The notes under the pieces were generated by a model, which saw nothing but the letters and a program-made list of their open reading frames with translations, had not been told where the DNA came from and made no database searches. From Cheilinus undulatus (Eukaryota; Chordata; Actinopteri; Labriformes; Labridae), in NCBI RefSeq assembly GCF_018320785.1, contig NC_054876.1:25938212-26002211 (forward strand): a stretch of DNA of 64,000 bases, in the 5' to 3' direction. This document shows positions 25,839 through 40,800 of this stretch, piece after piece (position 1 is the first letter of the stretch; every line of letters starts with the position of its first letter). The position numbers and the translations under genes were made by a program.

Positions 25839-28800
25839 GCAAGTTGTCAGCTGTGTAGTTTTACTGAAATTAGGTCAGTGTTACCCCAGGATACAAATGA
25901 AAGAAACAGACACAAAGGAATATCAGTCAGGGTTTATGCATGTTTTTCTTTTCTTTGTTGGATGGAAATTAGACAGGAGATGAGACGGAAAGGATACAAT
26001 TATTTTTTTTCAAACATTCAGCTGTGGAATGAAGTGTACTTGTTATGACCAAGCCAGCGAATAGCAGTCTCACGCCCTTTGATAGCAGCTTTTCTCTGCA
26101 GGCTGTACAAACCAACAAACTGAGGGACAGACCCTGCAGCAGCCTGTAAAATGCTCAGTGTGAGCCTCAAAAGGTCAGAGTTTGTGCATTCCACAGCAAA
26201 GATTGAGGATAGATGTGAATGGAGTGGACAGATTACTGTAAACATGAAGCTAGCTCAGGATATAGAAGATTCTTTTCACTTCTATTTCCCTCTGAGCTGT
26301 TAGATAAAATATAGGAAGATTAGACACTTCAGAATATGACAAGTTCAGTCTGCTGCTGAATTGTTTGGGATGTATCTGAATCACAGCAATGACTAAGCAT
26401 TTGACATTTTAGCTGTAGTTTATGAATTTTAATGCTACATATTGCTTGTTTAAAGGGCTTGAGTCTCCCATGATAAATGGGCAGATGCCAAATGCAACTG
26501 TCTATCTGAGTCATCTGCGTAGCAAGTCAAAATGTCTGCTTTTCTCATGTTTCTTGCTTTCCTGAGCACATGCAAACAAAAAAAATCTCATCTCTTGCAG
26601 TACCAGTAGCATTACCTAGCATAGTAAGAACTGTATGCATTTTCAGCTTTGATTTATAGTCTTGATCCTCCACTGAGCTCAAAACTAGCTGTGTTCAAGA
26701 AGCGACAATGTCATTCCAAATTGTGACTTCTAAGCATGTTATGGATAGGGATGAGCTTTAAAATGTTTTATAGACAAATTTCATAACCTCAGACATATTT
26801 ATTTGTGGTAGAGAATGTGGTAAAAAAAAGGTGAAGAAATAGAGAGGCTATGCCAGTGGAAAGCTTCCTGGTACATGTAGTTATTACAGCTTGCAAGCAG
26901 AAGAATTCTCTTTTCAGAAATGTACAGCTTCGATGAAAACCTTCTAATACACTGCACATAAATCTCCCCAAAACAAAAAGTTTAACTAATTTATTACTTT
27001 AATTATTAACTAATTATTTTTTGGGTTTGAATGCTGTAATTATTTAGAGCCATGATACTCAACTGGTTGGCTGGGACCCAAAAGTTGGTCATGGAGACTT
27101 TTTCAGTGGGGCGTGGATGTGGTCTTCGGAATAAGAAAAGTTGGGGGGAAAGTCTATTTCATGCAATTATTTATAGGGAATCTAAGAGAGGTGACAGGGT
27201 AGCTTATTAATGTTGGCACTTTAGCAAAGCATGTTGTAAATGTGACAAAAAATCCATGAAATATGGGTTCTCTTTAAGGACAAGTGGGACTTAGGTGAAT
27301 TGTTAAGTCATTGATGACACATTCAGTGATGTTTTATACTGTCTTAGGTCAAAACTGCAACTTTCTTTACTGTATACATTTAAGGTTAAGTTTTTTTAGA
27401 ATTTAATTTTTATTACCTCTATTTTATGTTACACTAAACTGGTCTGAGCAGACAGGGTCGTGGAGTGTGTTTCCGTTGATTGACATTATTCAGATTTATA
27501 AAAAAAAATTCAGTGGCATTTTCTTGTCAGTTCAGCTGAAAAGAGCCAGAGGAGATGTAAAACTAGAGTTGACACAAGATGTAGTTCTAGCTGTACAGAA
27601 ATCTCTGTAATTTGAAAAAAAATTGAGATGAGACCAGAAAATGAAGCCTTTCACTGAAGATCTAATAAAAAAATACACAGCAAAGTTTTTTTTTTTTTTT
27701 TTTTACAAGACTGAAAAAGGGCCTTCTGAAATTCCGAGAGAAGTCACGAGCCTATGCATGTCCCTGAGACTTTCTCTTTAGTGAACAACAACCTCATTCT
27801 CTGACTTCAATTTCAGGCACCAATGATGCAGCTTGTTAAATATGTGTGGCTGACTTCTGATGGTTCGCATCTCTCTTAATTGAGTTAAAGCTGAATTATC
27901 TGATAAACTGCTCCTGCTGGAGTAAGACTCCTGACATATACTTCTGGCCCTTTTTGTTTATCTTTACATGAAAATGGATGCTTACAAAAGCTTAACAACA
28001 CTGATGTATTTATTCCTTATTTCTGTGATTTACTGTCAACACTTAATGCTATGAACACTGCAACAGAAGACAGGATGTATAGCAGTCTCTGTGATTTGTT
28101 TCAACTAGACTCCCAAAAGCAGAACACGAAATTCATGCAGCACTAAGCTGTACAGCTCTAAGCTGAGATCTTGGCGTAGAGTCAGATCTTACAGTTACTG
28201 AAAACATAACTGTCTCGGTTCATTTCCCCAGTGACGACTCCCTATTTCCTTTTATATTCATCAACAGTGCATGACGAAGAGGACAAATATTCAAGCTTCA
28301 ACCCACAGCCGTAAATCTTAATGGTGTATCTTGACTTTCTCTGCAGCTACAAGCCCATCGTAGACTACATCGACACTCAGTTTGAAAACTACTTACAAGA
28401 AGAGCTAAAGATCAAGCGCTCGCTGTTCAACTACCACGACACCAGGATCCACATCTGCCTTTACTTCATTGCCCCAACAGGACACTCCCTGAAGTCTCTG
28501 GACCTCGTCACAATGAAAAAACTGGACAGCAAGGTGACAGACAACATGTACACAAAGACTAAGTCATACACACACTGTTGTTTTCTTCCCCTTTGGCTAA
28601 TAGTACACAGTCCCAGTCCCTCCACCTTTGTCTGTGGTTAGATATCAGTGTTGCTGAAATCTGACCCCCCTTTCACTGTGACTGGTGCACATTTCAATGA
28701 GAGTTTGACATCCCTGATCTTTTTTGAAGGGTGTGGACTGTTGGTGTCCTGACAGCATGGCGCCAAAAGAAATGTTGTGGTTGATTTCTGTTTTGTCTTA

Positions 28801-31800
28801 TAAGATTAGAATCATCTTTTACTGCAGTGAAAATATTTTTCTGTTGAGGCTTCAAAACAAGTTTTACACGAGTTTTCTTTCCCTTGCTGTTTTATGAACT
28901 GCTATATTTTCTGAATTCCCACTTATAATTTAGATATTTTTTTAATAAGAACAATAGATGATTGTTTGAGAAGTAGCGATATACAGTGTTGTTAGTCCCT
29001 GGAAAAATGCCTCCATCTGTTCTGCATCAGGCTTTGACATATTTGCATTTTTGCCATGGTTACAGGTCAGCTGTACACCAATCAATACTCTCATTCAGTA
29101 GCACATTGATTTGTGGCTTTGGTCAATTTTTGGGCGCTAGTATTATTGCATGATTTCTTGGTCAGTGGATCTATGTTTTGTTATACATCCGGTGAACATG
29201 GCCCAGTGGAGACACAATGATTGGCTTGGCCTCAATCAGACAAACAGAGGGAGAAACATCCAATAATAACAGCATTAGGAGCGAGAGAGCTTAAGAGTGA
29301 GGAGACATGGACTAAAAGAGGGCAAGTAAAATGAATGGGCCATAATATATTTTTCAAGATTTATTGTTACTTCTCTTTATACGTTGTTTACAGATGATGT
29401 CATGCAGAAACACAGAACTCCCCTTGAGGGGCAAAAAGTGATTTCTATAGAAACTCTACCAAAAGGCAATGTTTTGAGCAGTTTACGACTATACCAAGCA
29501 TTCAAATTGCAAATATGTGTACATTCTTGATTATTAAGCTACTTTTGTGCCCCAAAAGTAGTGAAATATACTGGTAAAAAAATTTCAAAAAGTTAAAAAC
29601 TCGCAGAGAAACAGCAGCGGGCAGGAATGGAAGAAGCATCTATCTAAAGCCCGGAGGAGCAGTTTCACACAATACTCATATGGTCTGTTTCTACAGAGTG
29701 GTCTAGTTTGGTTCAGTTCAGTTTTGCCATGATGTATCACATTGACCTCTGGTCTTCCCCATGTTTCCTCAGTTGAAGTTCATCTCGCGAGCCTCCAGCC
29801 TTCCTTGTTGTGAGGGGAAATCCATTTCTTTTAAGAGATCCAGATCATTTGGCTCAGCTCAGTAGAGCTGGTTGTTTGGCCTCCAAATGGCACTTCATTT
29901 GGCAAAGGATGGAGGAAAGGAAACTTGCACTCAAATGAGAGCTAGCTACCTTGGCTAACATAAAAGAGCTGTTTCGTAGCACAGGTTGGTTCGTGAAGGG
30001 CTCATCATCACTCAGTAGCTCATCCCACAAGGTTTATTTGGTTGATAGTATTTAGCTGTTAATTAAAAGCAAGTTTTTGTTGAAACAAGGATTTTTTTGT
30101 ATGTTAATGGGTCTCAGCTAGCATCTTGGCTTAGCACAGGACCTCTAGATTCTTGCCTTCCTTCATCTGGCTAGCTGATGCTAGGAGGTCTGCAGGACTG
30201 AGTATTTGTGATATTGATCACCTCCACACCAGGTGTTCAATTGTGGTAAAAATCATTTTTTGTAAAGTGTAGGGCTGGTATTCAATGTATGTAGAATTTC
30301 TCTGATGATAATTGCAGTGTAGATGTCCAGTTAGAACTGTAAAGTTCAAATTTTCCTCGGATCCCATTAACTCCTAATGACTGCCCCCCTCTTCCTAACC
30401 CCCAACCGACATTGAAGCAAACCATTGTGGAAGTTTGTCAGTGACTACGATGGCTTGTGTTTTTCTATGAACATCCTTGATTTACCATGGTTGCTATAAC
30501 TGCTAATATGAACAACTATAAGCCTTTCTTTTGTATCCAAATTGATTTACAGACTACATATTAAACAGTGATGTTTTATGCATACAAGGAACTATGTTAA
30601 GAAGATTCTTTGTGCTTGAGAAATACAACCTGTTGAGATTCTGATAAAATGGTTTAACTCTGACTCAGTCATAAAAACAGCTGAACACATTCTGTGGTTT
30701 TTGATCATAACTTGGTTTGAACATGTGGGATTTGTGGAATTTCAGGAAGGTAAAAGATCTCCAAAACATTTCACACCACATGTTTACAAAGCCCAAAAGA
30801 GAGAGGAAACAGAGAAAGAGGCAGTTAGAATGCAAACATTGAGTAATGTGAGTTAACTCCATATGCACTTGTTTGACCGAGAAGTAAGAAGGATTATACT
30901 GAAATCTTAAAAGCACTTTAAATGAGAAAGCTGCTGCTGTTGTTGTTTTTGTTTTGTCGAAGTGCTGATTTACTGCTATCATCTTTGCTACTTGTGTGTA
31001 TAGTTTTTTGTATGTTGTTACACCATGAAACCATAAACCTAGTAACTGATGGCCTTGTTTGATTCTGTAGGTCATATAGAGAGGTCATTGATAACTTAAA
31101 TGTGTTTCATATTCAGTTAATAACTTCTCATGGGAGCTTTAAGACTCCCTGATTAAAACACATGTAATATACAAAACAGCACCCTGTCCTCCAATGACTG
31201 ATAATTATAAGAACTGAGAGTGGTGCTCCAGGAATGACAAAGTGGCAGCTTTTGCCAAGCTTGTGTCTGATGATCCAGTCATAATGAATCCAGAACAGAG
31301 CAGATGGTCAGCTTGTGACCAAACCATGCGTACTTACCCCTGCCAACAATTGACGCACGGCTGCTCATCTTTGCCAAATGACTTCTGATACTTTTCAAAA
31401 CAATGACTGGACATTTCAGCCAACTGTCAGTCTCAAGGGCAACTTAGAAATGTTATTAGAAAATATGATTCGATAGTTGTAAATTTTACAGATATTCTAA
31501 TGATACCTTGATTCTCTGTAAACAAGTGCTAGTGTAATAATGACATCAATATGAACCTGAAATGTAATGAAACTCTTGTATCAAAAGTAAGACTAAACAT
31601 GATACTATATTGACTTGTTACAGAACCTCTTTCATGCTCATTCCAGGCCCCCAGAAGCTTTTATTGCTCTATGTTGCTTGGGTTAAACCGATAATATCAG
31701 CCAGAAGTCGCACTGCACAGCTTTTTGGCAGAAAGCCTACATGGCAAATGACTCCTAGTACTGCTCTTAGCTTGGTTTCCATTCAGACATCAAGATTGGG

Positions 31801-34800
31801 GGACTCAAGAGGACCTAATACTTATTGGCTGGAGAGTAAATGTACCAAAAGATAAAAACTCAAGATAATTTCTTCCTTGTTATTTAAAATGTATAAAAAT
31901 GCATTTGTGTCTTTTCTGTAGCTGTTTTCAAGGCCAAAGTCTTCAAATCTTTAAGCGGATTTCTATGGGAAAGCACGCATACTTGTCTGATCTCACAGAA
32001 AACCCAATCAACATCAAAAAGAAGTTCACACAGTATGGGCCAAAATCCAAACTTAGCACTTCTCCTGCTGTGGGGCGACAGCGCTGACCACTGATCCTCT
32101 GTACTGTCTTTATATGCCATCAGAGTGATCGAAATCTGGCAGCCTTCAACTGTCTCCCGACGCCATCCAAACCACCACAACTCTCACAGCCAACCTCTCT
32201 GTGCCCCCTGCTTTGAAGAAAGCCATTGAAGCCTGCCTGAGCTAAATATATTTCCACAGTGAAGCAGTTCACATGAGCTGAATGTGTTTGATATTGTATA
32301 TCAGCTTACCTGCTTCACTCTCCCCCCTAATATGAGTGAAAGCAAAGCAGCTTATCAAACATAAATCCCTCTGTCCATTCATATGAACCCAACTCATTTC
32401 TTGCTCCACCATGGCTGTTAATATCCGGCATTTTCCTGCTTAACACTACTGAAAGGTGCTGAAGTGTAACAGCAGTGGTGGTGCTTTTGTTTACCATGAT
32501 TTATGGTGTTTCTTTTGCCACAGTGGGCTTCTGAGTGGGTGGCCACGGCGAACACCACTCTGTCCTCAGTTGCTCTTTCTCAGAAATATTTCCACCATGT
32601 GAAAAATGAGACAGCAGGCCTGTGTTGAGTGACCACGGTGTGAACAATGTCAAAAAAAGCCATCATATGCTCCTTGAATTTACGAGTTTAAACCATCACA
32701 CAGAATCCTTAAGGATCTGTTTGATTATGACTGATTTAATTTGATTTCCCGTGATAATTTCAGCACAAAAAAGTGTACAAGTTATGCCACAAGTCCAATA
32801 TTTGTTACTTGGAATCCAGTTAATTGCTGTTGCAGGGATTTCATGGAGGGGCCACATCTTCAACAGTTGCATGAATTGATATATAAATAACAAAGACAAA
32901 AAAGATAAATGAACAGGGCTACTCTCGCTGCCATGTCAGGGAAAAAGACCTCAGTAAAATAGAAACAACATTTTCCTAATTCTATGTAGTTTTTAGTTGA
33001 AACACAATGGTGTTTTTTCTATTAAATGGTGTTTGAATCACCCCACCCTATGGAGCTGAGTTTAGGACCCATCAGAGTGTGGTATGTAGTGGAGGGTGGC
33101 AGGAAGAGAGATAAGAGTCTGAAGGAGGGGTCTTTTGTTCTAAATGGCAATATTTTTCTTGAATAGGAGGAAGTCATTACCAGTTCATTATCTATTATTG
33201 ATTTGTAGAGGTCATTTGACAAACATGGACTGATATTTCCTGCTAACCTTTAAAGTTTTACATAAGATATGGATGCTTCTAACTTAACTTTTTATGAAAC
33301 CCCATATAGGCTGAGGTAGTATTCAGATACAAATCCCACTTTTGTCTTCTTTTTGGCATCAGACCTAACACTTTCACCATTGAGTCAGTATAATGGAGTA
33401 AGGGTAGATATATCTATTAACCCATTATTTAACTGAGAAGAAAGTTGTTGAGAAAAAGTCAAGTCCCTTTCAAGAGTCCTAGCATATGAGCTTAAAGAAA
33501 GAACTCCATGTCTGTGTTCCCACAAATAGTACTCCGAAATCAGTTCTGCCTGATAGCTAAAATTTTGCCTACTCATGCATAGAGGCTGTTTTAGTTGAAG
33601 CCAAAAAGTCTGCAGCAGGACGTCTCAATCCCTTGGAATAATAGACTACATTTAACATGATGCAAAGCCTCTGAACAGCTAATGAGTTATCAGTTCATTG
33701 GATTCATCTGCTGCTGGCCTAATCCCATCAGTAAGAGCCCCGAAATGACTTTATGCAGGGAGACAGTCACTGATCGTGGTGTTAAAAAAACCCAAAAAAC
33801 GACTTTATTAGTGACTGTTAGCAAAACATTCAAACAAATATAGTCTGATCTACTTTCTTAACCTTTCTAGATGCCAGTACAAGGACTTCTGTTCTGATGA
33901 GGACGTTATAGTGTGGGAGCAAAGCTTAAAGACATTCTTTATACCTTCACAACTTGCTTTAGAAACAAAACTTTCTAAGTCCTCTTTTATTTAAGATAAA
34001 AAAGCCACTTTCTGCCCATGGATACCATACAAACAGCAGCTTATATAAAGAAATTCTGCAAACATTTTAATGTAACCAGTTTTCCATAATGTACACAAAT
34101 ACAGTATTTTTACATCTGAATATATCAACATTGATGTTGTATCTAGTGACACTTAACAATCTTTCATTTTGGACAGATATTTTGTCCTTGTACTCACTTG
34201 TATTCAAATAATAACATAGAAAACAGGCTAAGTGAATTTAATTTCTCAGTGATAATCTTACTTATGATCTCCTTTCATGTGGTCGAACCTCACCATCTGG
34301 AGCTCCTCGCTGTTCAAAACAAACACAGAAAACTCTGTGGGAATACTCTTTGACCAGCTGGGAAAACCCAATTGTGGGAAGTGAACAAATATCAGTTTCC
34401 TCCTCCCTTCTTGCTGCTTCAGGGGCCACACAGAACTGTTTTCAGCACTTGAAAGCCATTAATGATCACTGTTTGTAAAATAAGAGTTAAAACAAAATAC
34501 TAGCTAGCTACCCTGCTGTAAATTAATGATCCAGTAAAGTATGATGAGCCTGTAATTTGACTCCTAACAAGCTCTGGCTCCCGCTTTGAGGCACACTGTG
34601 GAATTGATGAGTGGATCTGTGGGGATCCTCCTCATCCTCCTGGTTAGTGATTTTGGTAATACTGCTGTATACAGGAATGGGGGAAAACTCTGTTTATGGA
34701 TCTGTACATCTGCTGGTGATTGGAGATGGAGCCCTGTTTGTTTTCATAATCACGTTGATTTTATGTATCTTTAGGGATTCCGACAGCTTATTCACTGCGC

Positions 34801-37800
34801 GGTTTTGATGTGCATGGTCTTGTTTACCAAATTTAGTGATGCCCTGAGTTTAGTTTATGTTTTTCATTAAGTCCTCTGCATATTTAATTGAGCTTTATTT
34901 ACTGTGTTTGTTTATGGCCTTCTGATAAAGAGACCTTAATTGATCCGATCTGTAATTCTGAGAACGCTTGGCAGATATTCTCTATTTAGTTTGACAGATA
35001 CAGTTTATCCTTTCACGATATGTGTCACACCAGCCTAAGCACAACAATTACATAATAACTGCACTCATAAAGATCTCTACAATATATCTAAAAAGGAATG
35101 GTGCTCTTCATATTTACATTTTTGTTCACAACCTTTTTTTCTCCTCTGTTCCTCAGGTCAACATAATTCCCATCATTGCTAAAGCAGACACAATCTCCAA
35201 AAGTGAGCTCCATAAGTTCAAAATAAAGATTATGAGTGAGCTGGTGAGCAATGGCGTCCAGATTTATCAGTTCCCAACAGACGATGAAGCCGTCAGTGAG
35301 ATCAACGCCTCCATGAACGTGAGTAATTAAGTCTATGATTTGACCTATCCTTTTTGTCTGAACGTCCTATGTTCAAAATGTTGAAATATGTTCAAACCTC
35401 ACCTGGAAAGAAAATGCCAGATGTGTTTGTGAGCACTGGCTTATTCTTTAAACTGCTGACCCTCAGAGTTTTGTCTTCAGGGTGTCTGTTTGCCAGGTTA
35501 CCGACTTGTAACCTGGCCTCTTGAGCACCACATGTGCTGCACATCTGGTGATGGCAGCATATGTTAACACTGTTTTATGACTTGTAGGACGTGATGAAAA
35601 GTAAGGTTGTTTCTATTATCCAGACACTTTGCAGGCCCACAAATCTGTGACTAACTACTTTATGGAAAAAAGACCATTAAATGTCTGCAAATACTATCTA
35701 TCCCTGTTAATGTGCACTTGGGCTCACATTTGATGTAAACATTAAGCATATTTTTAAGCAAAATGTAATGAGAACTGCTTCTTTTTTAATGCCGAAATGC
35801 CCCATGACTTATCTTCATACTAGAAATAATTCATAAAATAGACTGCAGTGTATGCTCTCATATAACTGGCTTTATGCCTACTTTTCAAATCGCCTTCCTA
35901 CCAAAAAAGCATCAAACGATAAAATAAGGAGTGATTACATAAAGCAATATTTTTGCACATAATTGAGTGACTTCTGTTCCAACAGCAAACACAAATACAT
36001 CTCCCTCAGAGTAATTAGCCATCTTCAGAGGCTATAAAGGGGATGCTGTATAATCACACTGCACTTGAACGCTCACCCACACGTTAAATGCACCAACAGT
36101 AATTTCTCCCATCTTCTCTTACAGTACCCCCATCTATTCATAGTCGGTTACATCAGCACCCACACTCACCAGCTTGTTCCTGTGAGCTGCAAACAGCCAG
36201 CTGGTTTTAACTCTCCGTCTAATTTTTGAGGTTGTGTATCGGGCATGCTTTTCCCCCATGATGCTTCACATGTTGATCCTAACAAGGCGTAGCAGCTCTG
36301 AGAGCAGTAATAAGGTGTATATGTGTGTTTAATCACTTCAACAAAATTGGCCCCTCAGACCAGACTTAGCCACATGTTACACATAAAAGAAAGCTCATAT
36401 TTCAGCATGGTTACACTTCTCTGTGGTGTGGTCTGGTTGTGAAAGATAAGACAGATGTCAGCCATAGTAAAACCTGAATTTATTTGAAACACCAAGGTTT
36501 CAGTTATACTTTTAGTTTATGTTTGAGTCTTGTGAAAAATTTTACTATGTTGTCATGAAAAAACTTGGAAAAATACTTGTGAAGAAAGTTGAATCCAGAA
36601 GAAACAAAGGAGCTGTCTTATTGAACATCTATGATCTCTTAATGTTTTTAACACTTTAATCTTTTTCTGCTCAGGCTCATCTGCCGTTTGCTGTGGTTGG
36701 GAGCGTGGAAGAAGTCAAAGTGGGCAACAAGACAGTAAGGGCCAGACAGTACCCCTGGGGTGTGGTGCAAGGTGAGAACCATTCACAAACTAGTTAATGG
36801 TGTGTGTGGGTGTGTGAGGTTGTGTTTCTTTAGCAAATGCAACAGTAAGTTCATGAAGGGGTCACTGAATGTTCAAATTCCCTCTCTAGAGAGCCACAAG
36901 ATGAATATTTTCAGCAATAAGAGACAGGGATAGCCAGACTCTGTTGTCATTATTTATTATAAGAATTGAAGAATTGCTGATACCTGAGCCCAAGTCAATG
37001 TGGAAAAATAGAAGAGTGAAGTTCTAGTTAATTATTAGTCAACTGTTTCCTGTTTTCCACCAATAACTGCAATAACAATATAAGATTTTGCTAATCCTCT
37101 TCCAATTTTAGGTGTGACATAGCTTTAATGGTGGAACAGAAAGCCCTTGAACAGTAGTTGCCTTTGTCATTACACGGATATGTTTGAGCTGAACGGTTTT
37201 GGCAAATACAAAGAAATAACAAGAGATTTGTGGTGGTAAATGGTATTTTTTCCTTATTCCCCTGTTTGAACCTAAAGCCTGTGTGAACTTGTGCTCCTTT
37301 AACGGGTGACTTTTTTTTTTCTTGGAGCGCATCAGTGTTAGAGTTGGATCTGTAGTGCAGCATTTATTATGCAATAATTGGTGTTTCAAACTACAGTAAT
37401 GATCTCTTTAGCATTAGTGCATCAATCAGGGTAAATTAATATCCATAGTAAGTGCATACATTTTTATTTTAAATCAAGATTAATCACATATATTTTTGTT
37501 CTTTTCAGCATAATTTGGCTCAGGTACTATAGCCTCCTGTAGTCATAGTGAAGTAAAATAAGTCAACCACTGCTCCTAAGGGTGTTGTCTCACCTCTAGT
37601 TCAGTTGATCTTGTCCGAATCAAGGACCAATTTGTTACATTGTTGCATATGGTGTCAAATTTGGTCTGTGTTCATATGGAAGCATTTACAAGCAGACCAT
37701 AACCTGTGATGTGTGAGGAAAATGCTCTCTGATTGGTCAGTTTCTTCTTGAATACACCAATACTGGCATGTAACTTTGACACTTTGACCTGAGATAAACA

Positions 37801-40800
37801 CGTTTGAAGTAAATAATTCTGAGTCACAAATACACCTTGAATAAATGAATAAATTAAAAAAAAAGATCCTTTGTTTTATGGTAGCTAATTTAATCCAAAA
37901 AGCTCAATGCTTTCTGAGTTAGACTGGATTGAAGTTGGTTTGTCCGCACCAGAGTGTGAATGGAAGCGGACTGAGACCCACCTTTTCAGGTGGTTTCACA
38001 CCAGCACGAACGAAACTAACTAACTCTGCAAACAAACATGGGCTTGTATCAATTGAACCAAACAGGTTAAGTGTGGAGGAACCCTTAATGTCTCCTTTCA
38101 CTTTTGAAAAAACTCACAACAGCTCAGTGGAAAAGTCAAAAGTTATCTGCACTACATGTTATAAAACATTGAACATATTCCTGTTCACTTATTTCCCTTT
38201 TTGATCCATAAGAAATTCCTTTTCTAAATTGATGACATAATTAGGGCTGCCAAGATTAATTGCAATAATTGTGATTAACTAAGATCCACAATTAGTATAT
38301 CAATGTTTTTGAATTGCAGTTAACCACATGCGTTATCGTGCCTTTCAGCACACTTTGGATAAGCCACTGCAGTGTCTACCTGCACTCACAATGATTCAAA
38401 AAACTCCCAGACAGCTCAGTGGACAAGTCAAAAGTCATACACAGCTTTTGTTATTAAACATTGACCTTTCTACTGTTTTCTTATTCCCTTTTGGATCCAT
38501 AACAAGTTTGTTTTCTGTGGTTGTGTTCATGTAATAATCTTAGTTCTACCTATAAAAGCAGGTCTGTATGCAAAAAGCAAGTCAATTGCCCTTAGTCTAA
38601 AACAGTAGAAAAATAAAAAATGACAATTGTGAATGCAACGTCATTTAAAACCAATGCTTGAGTGCCATAGACGTATATTTATATATATGTCAAAGTGTTT
38701 TTTCGGTGGCTGGCACAAAGGGGCGCTCTCACACTTCCTGTGAGTAATTTTGGGGCTTCTGGGATAAGTAGTCGGAACACTACAGTCGGAAGTGACGGTA
38801 GGTGGAGACCCTGGGGTCAAAGAGCAGAGCCATTGTTACGGAGGTAACCTAAGCTAAAAGTTCTAACTTAGACGCTGGAAGAAACTTAAAACTTTTGCTT
38901 GAGAAATCGCTTACTCACTGAAACCGACACTGAACTTAACGACAGCAAATCCAGGGATCGGCCCTTTAATTCATCTGTCTATGCGGTCAAGAGGCTAAAG
39001 AATGCCACAAGGTCTCCCCGGTGCGTCGGAGAAATAAGGCAGCCTCTCGCCAGCTGGATGCATACAGGGACAAGCAGGAGAGGACGTGGGCGTATAGGGA
39101 GGTCCCGTGGAGGCAGTCCAGTTCCAGAGTGTGAATGGCATGACAGTGACTGAAAGCATTGTTATTTATTTTAAAATAAAATAACATTTGTAATACAATT
39201 TTCAGATGTCTTTTATGTTATTGAAGGCAAAATTATAACATTCAAATCACTGTTTTGCTTGACAGACTCTCTTTCACAAAAATGCATTTTTCTTAGCTTT
39301 CTAGGAAAAAAGTGGTCTTTGTGGTGAAACTAGCCTCTATTCAACTTAAGGTAAATCAAGAACGGAACAAGCTACAAACAAACGTTTTTTTCCATGATGA
39401 AATAGAGAGATTCTTCTTTCATTTGAGCTATTTGATGTTTTCAGAATCATGGTACAAAATATTCTGTGGGTCTTGAAAGATGACTCAAAATTGCCGAAAA
39501 CGCTGGCACAAAACACTTTCCATTTTATAAAAGGGCTGGCACTCAATGAGTTAACCACCAAAATTCTGGAATTAACTGAAATTAAAGGTTTCGATTGTTT
39601 GACAACCCTAAAGTATTTTTTTTAATCCGCAAACAACTTATGTAACACACGTCCCTGTTAAAACACAGTTAAAACATCAGTTAACTGATAATTGCAAAAA
39701 CAAGATGAACAGTTGCCTTTTGATTCTGCCTGAATGTGCACATGCACAATGCAGGAAAAGTAGAAATATAGCTTCTATAAATCACTTAGCAGTTGACAGT
39801 GTGTTATGTCAAGGGTAAACATAGTGAGAGACATTTTCCTGCTTACAGCAGAGTGGCGAGTGCATCCCACAGTTTGTTGGTTTATTTATCCCTGCCCTGT
39901 TAATGCCAAGTGCCCTCCACAGCTGTGAGTGTGACTTCATGCAGAGTGACACTGTGAAATGAAGGGTGAGCGGGAAGGGATTGTTTTGGGAAATTGCCAG
40001 TGTGTATTTGTGCTACTGTGATGTGAAGGGTGTCTATATATATCTTTGTCTCGGTTTCTTTTTCTTTGTCTGTTTGTTGTTTCTGTGTGTATGCACAGGC
40101 AGGCCTGTGCATCTGCATGCCTTTGTTTCCCATGGTGACATCACTCTTTGTTTTCCTCTTCTCATTCCCATGTGCCTGTCAACTAGAGTCAACATTTTAA
40201 TTTAATAATGTCATGCAGTGATACGCTGTGAGAACATTACTGCTCAGATGGGAGTTCTCAGATATTCTCTCTCCCTCTCACTCTCTTCTTTTGTCAGTTT
40301 ACAGGTCTTGCTTCCTCCATCTCTTCCTTTCCTCTCTCCATTATCCACTGACCGCCTCATTCCCTAACCCTCTGAGGACACTGTAGATATATATAAGGTC
40401 TGCTGTGTGTCTCCTGAGGACGGATTCTTTTGGACACCATCAGTCACCATGAAGCTGAGGTTCAGTCCAGTAACAGAAAGAATAGTCCTAGAATTATCTC
40501 AGATTTACTGTGAGCTCTTTTCTTTGGGATGTGTCTTTATTGAAAAGATATAGTCATTCTTCAAGAGCGAATACTAACTGGTAGATTTTAGTTGATTGGC
40601 GAAAGATCAGAGTACATCGCGTTAAAGCCGAGGATAAATTCAATGCAAAGGCTTATGAAAGCAAATTATTTTACCCCAACGTAACAGAAAGTTTTTTCTT
40701 CATCTTCCTCTATCAGTCTGACCAACCATGTTCACTTTGCTTTAACGACAAAGAACCACAACAACTACTACTACTACTACTACTGATGGGGTGCAATATA

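Noticed and set aside
30665-31075. 136-codon minus-strand frame in septin8 intron 4
   Set aside because: No recognisable domain, no splice or promoter context, and a composition like the surrounding AT-rich DNA.
40764-40784. CRISPR-like or regulatory array
   Set aside because: A simple CTA microsatellite without spacers; the host is a eukaryote.
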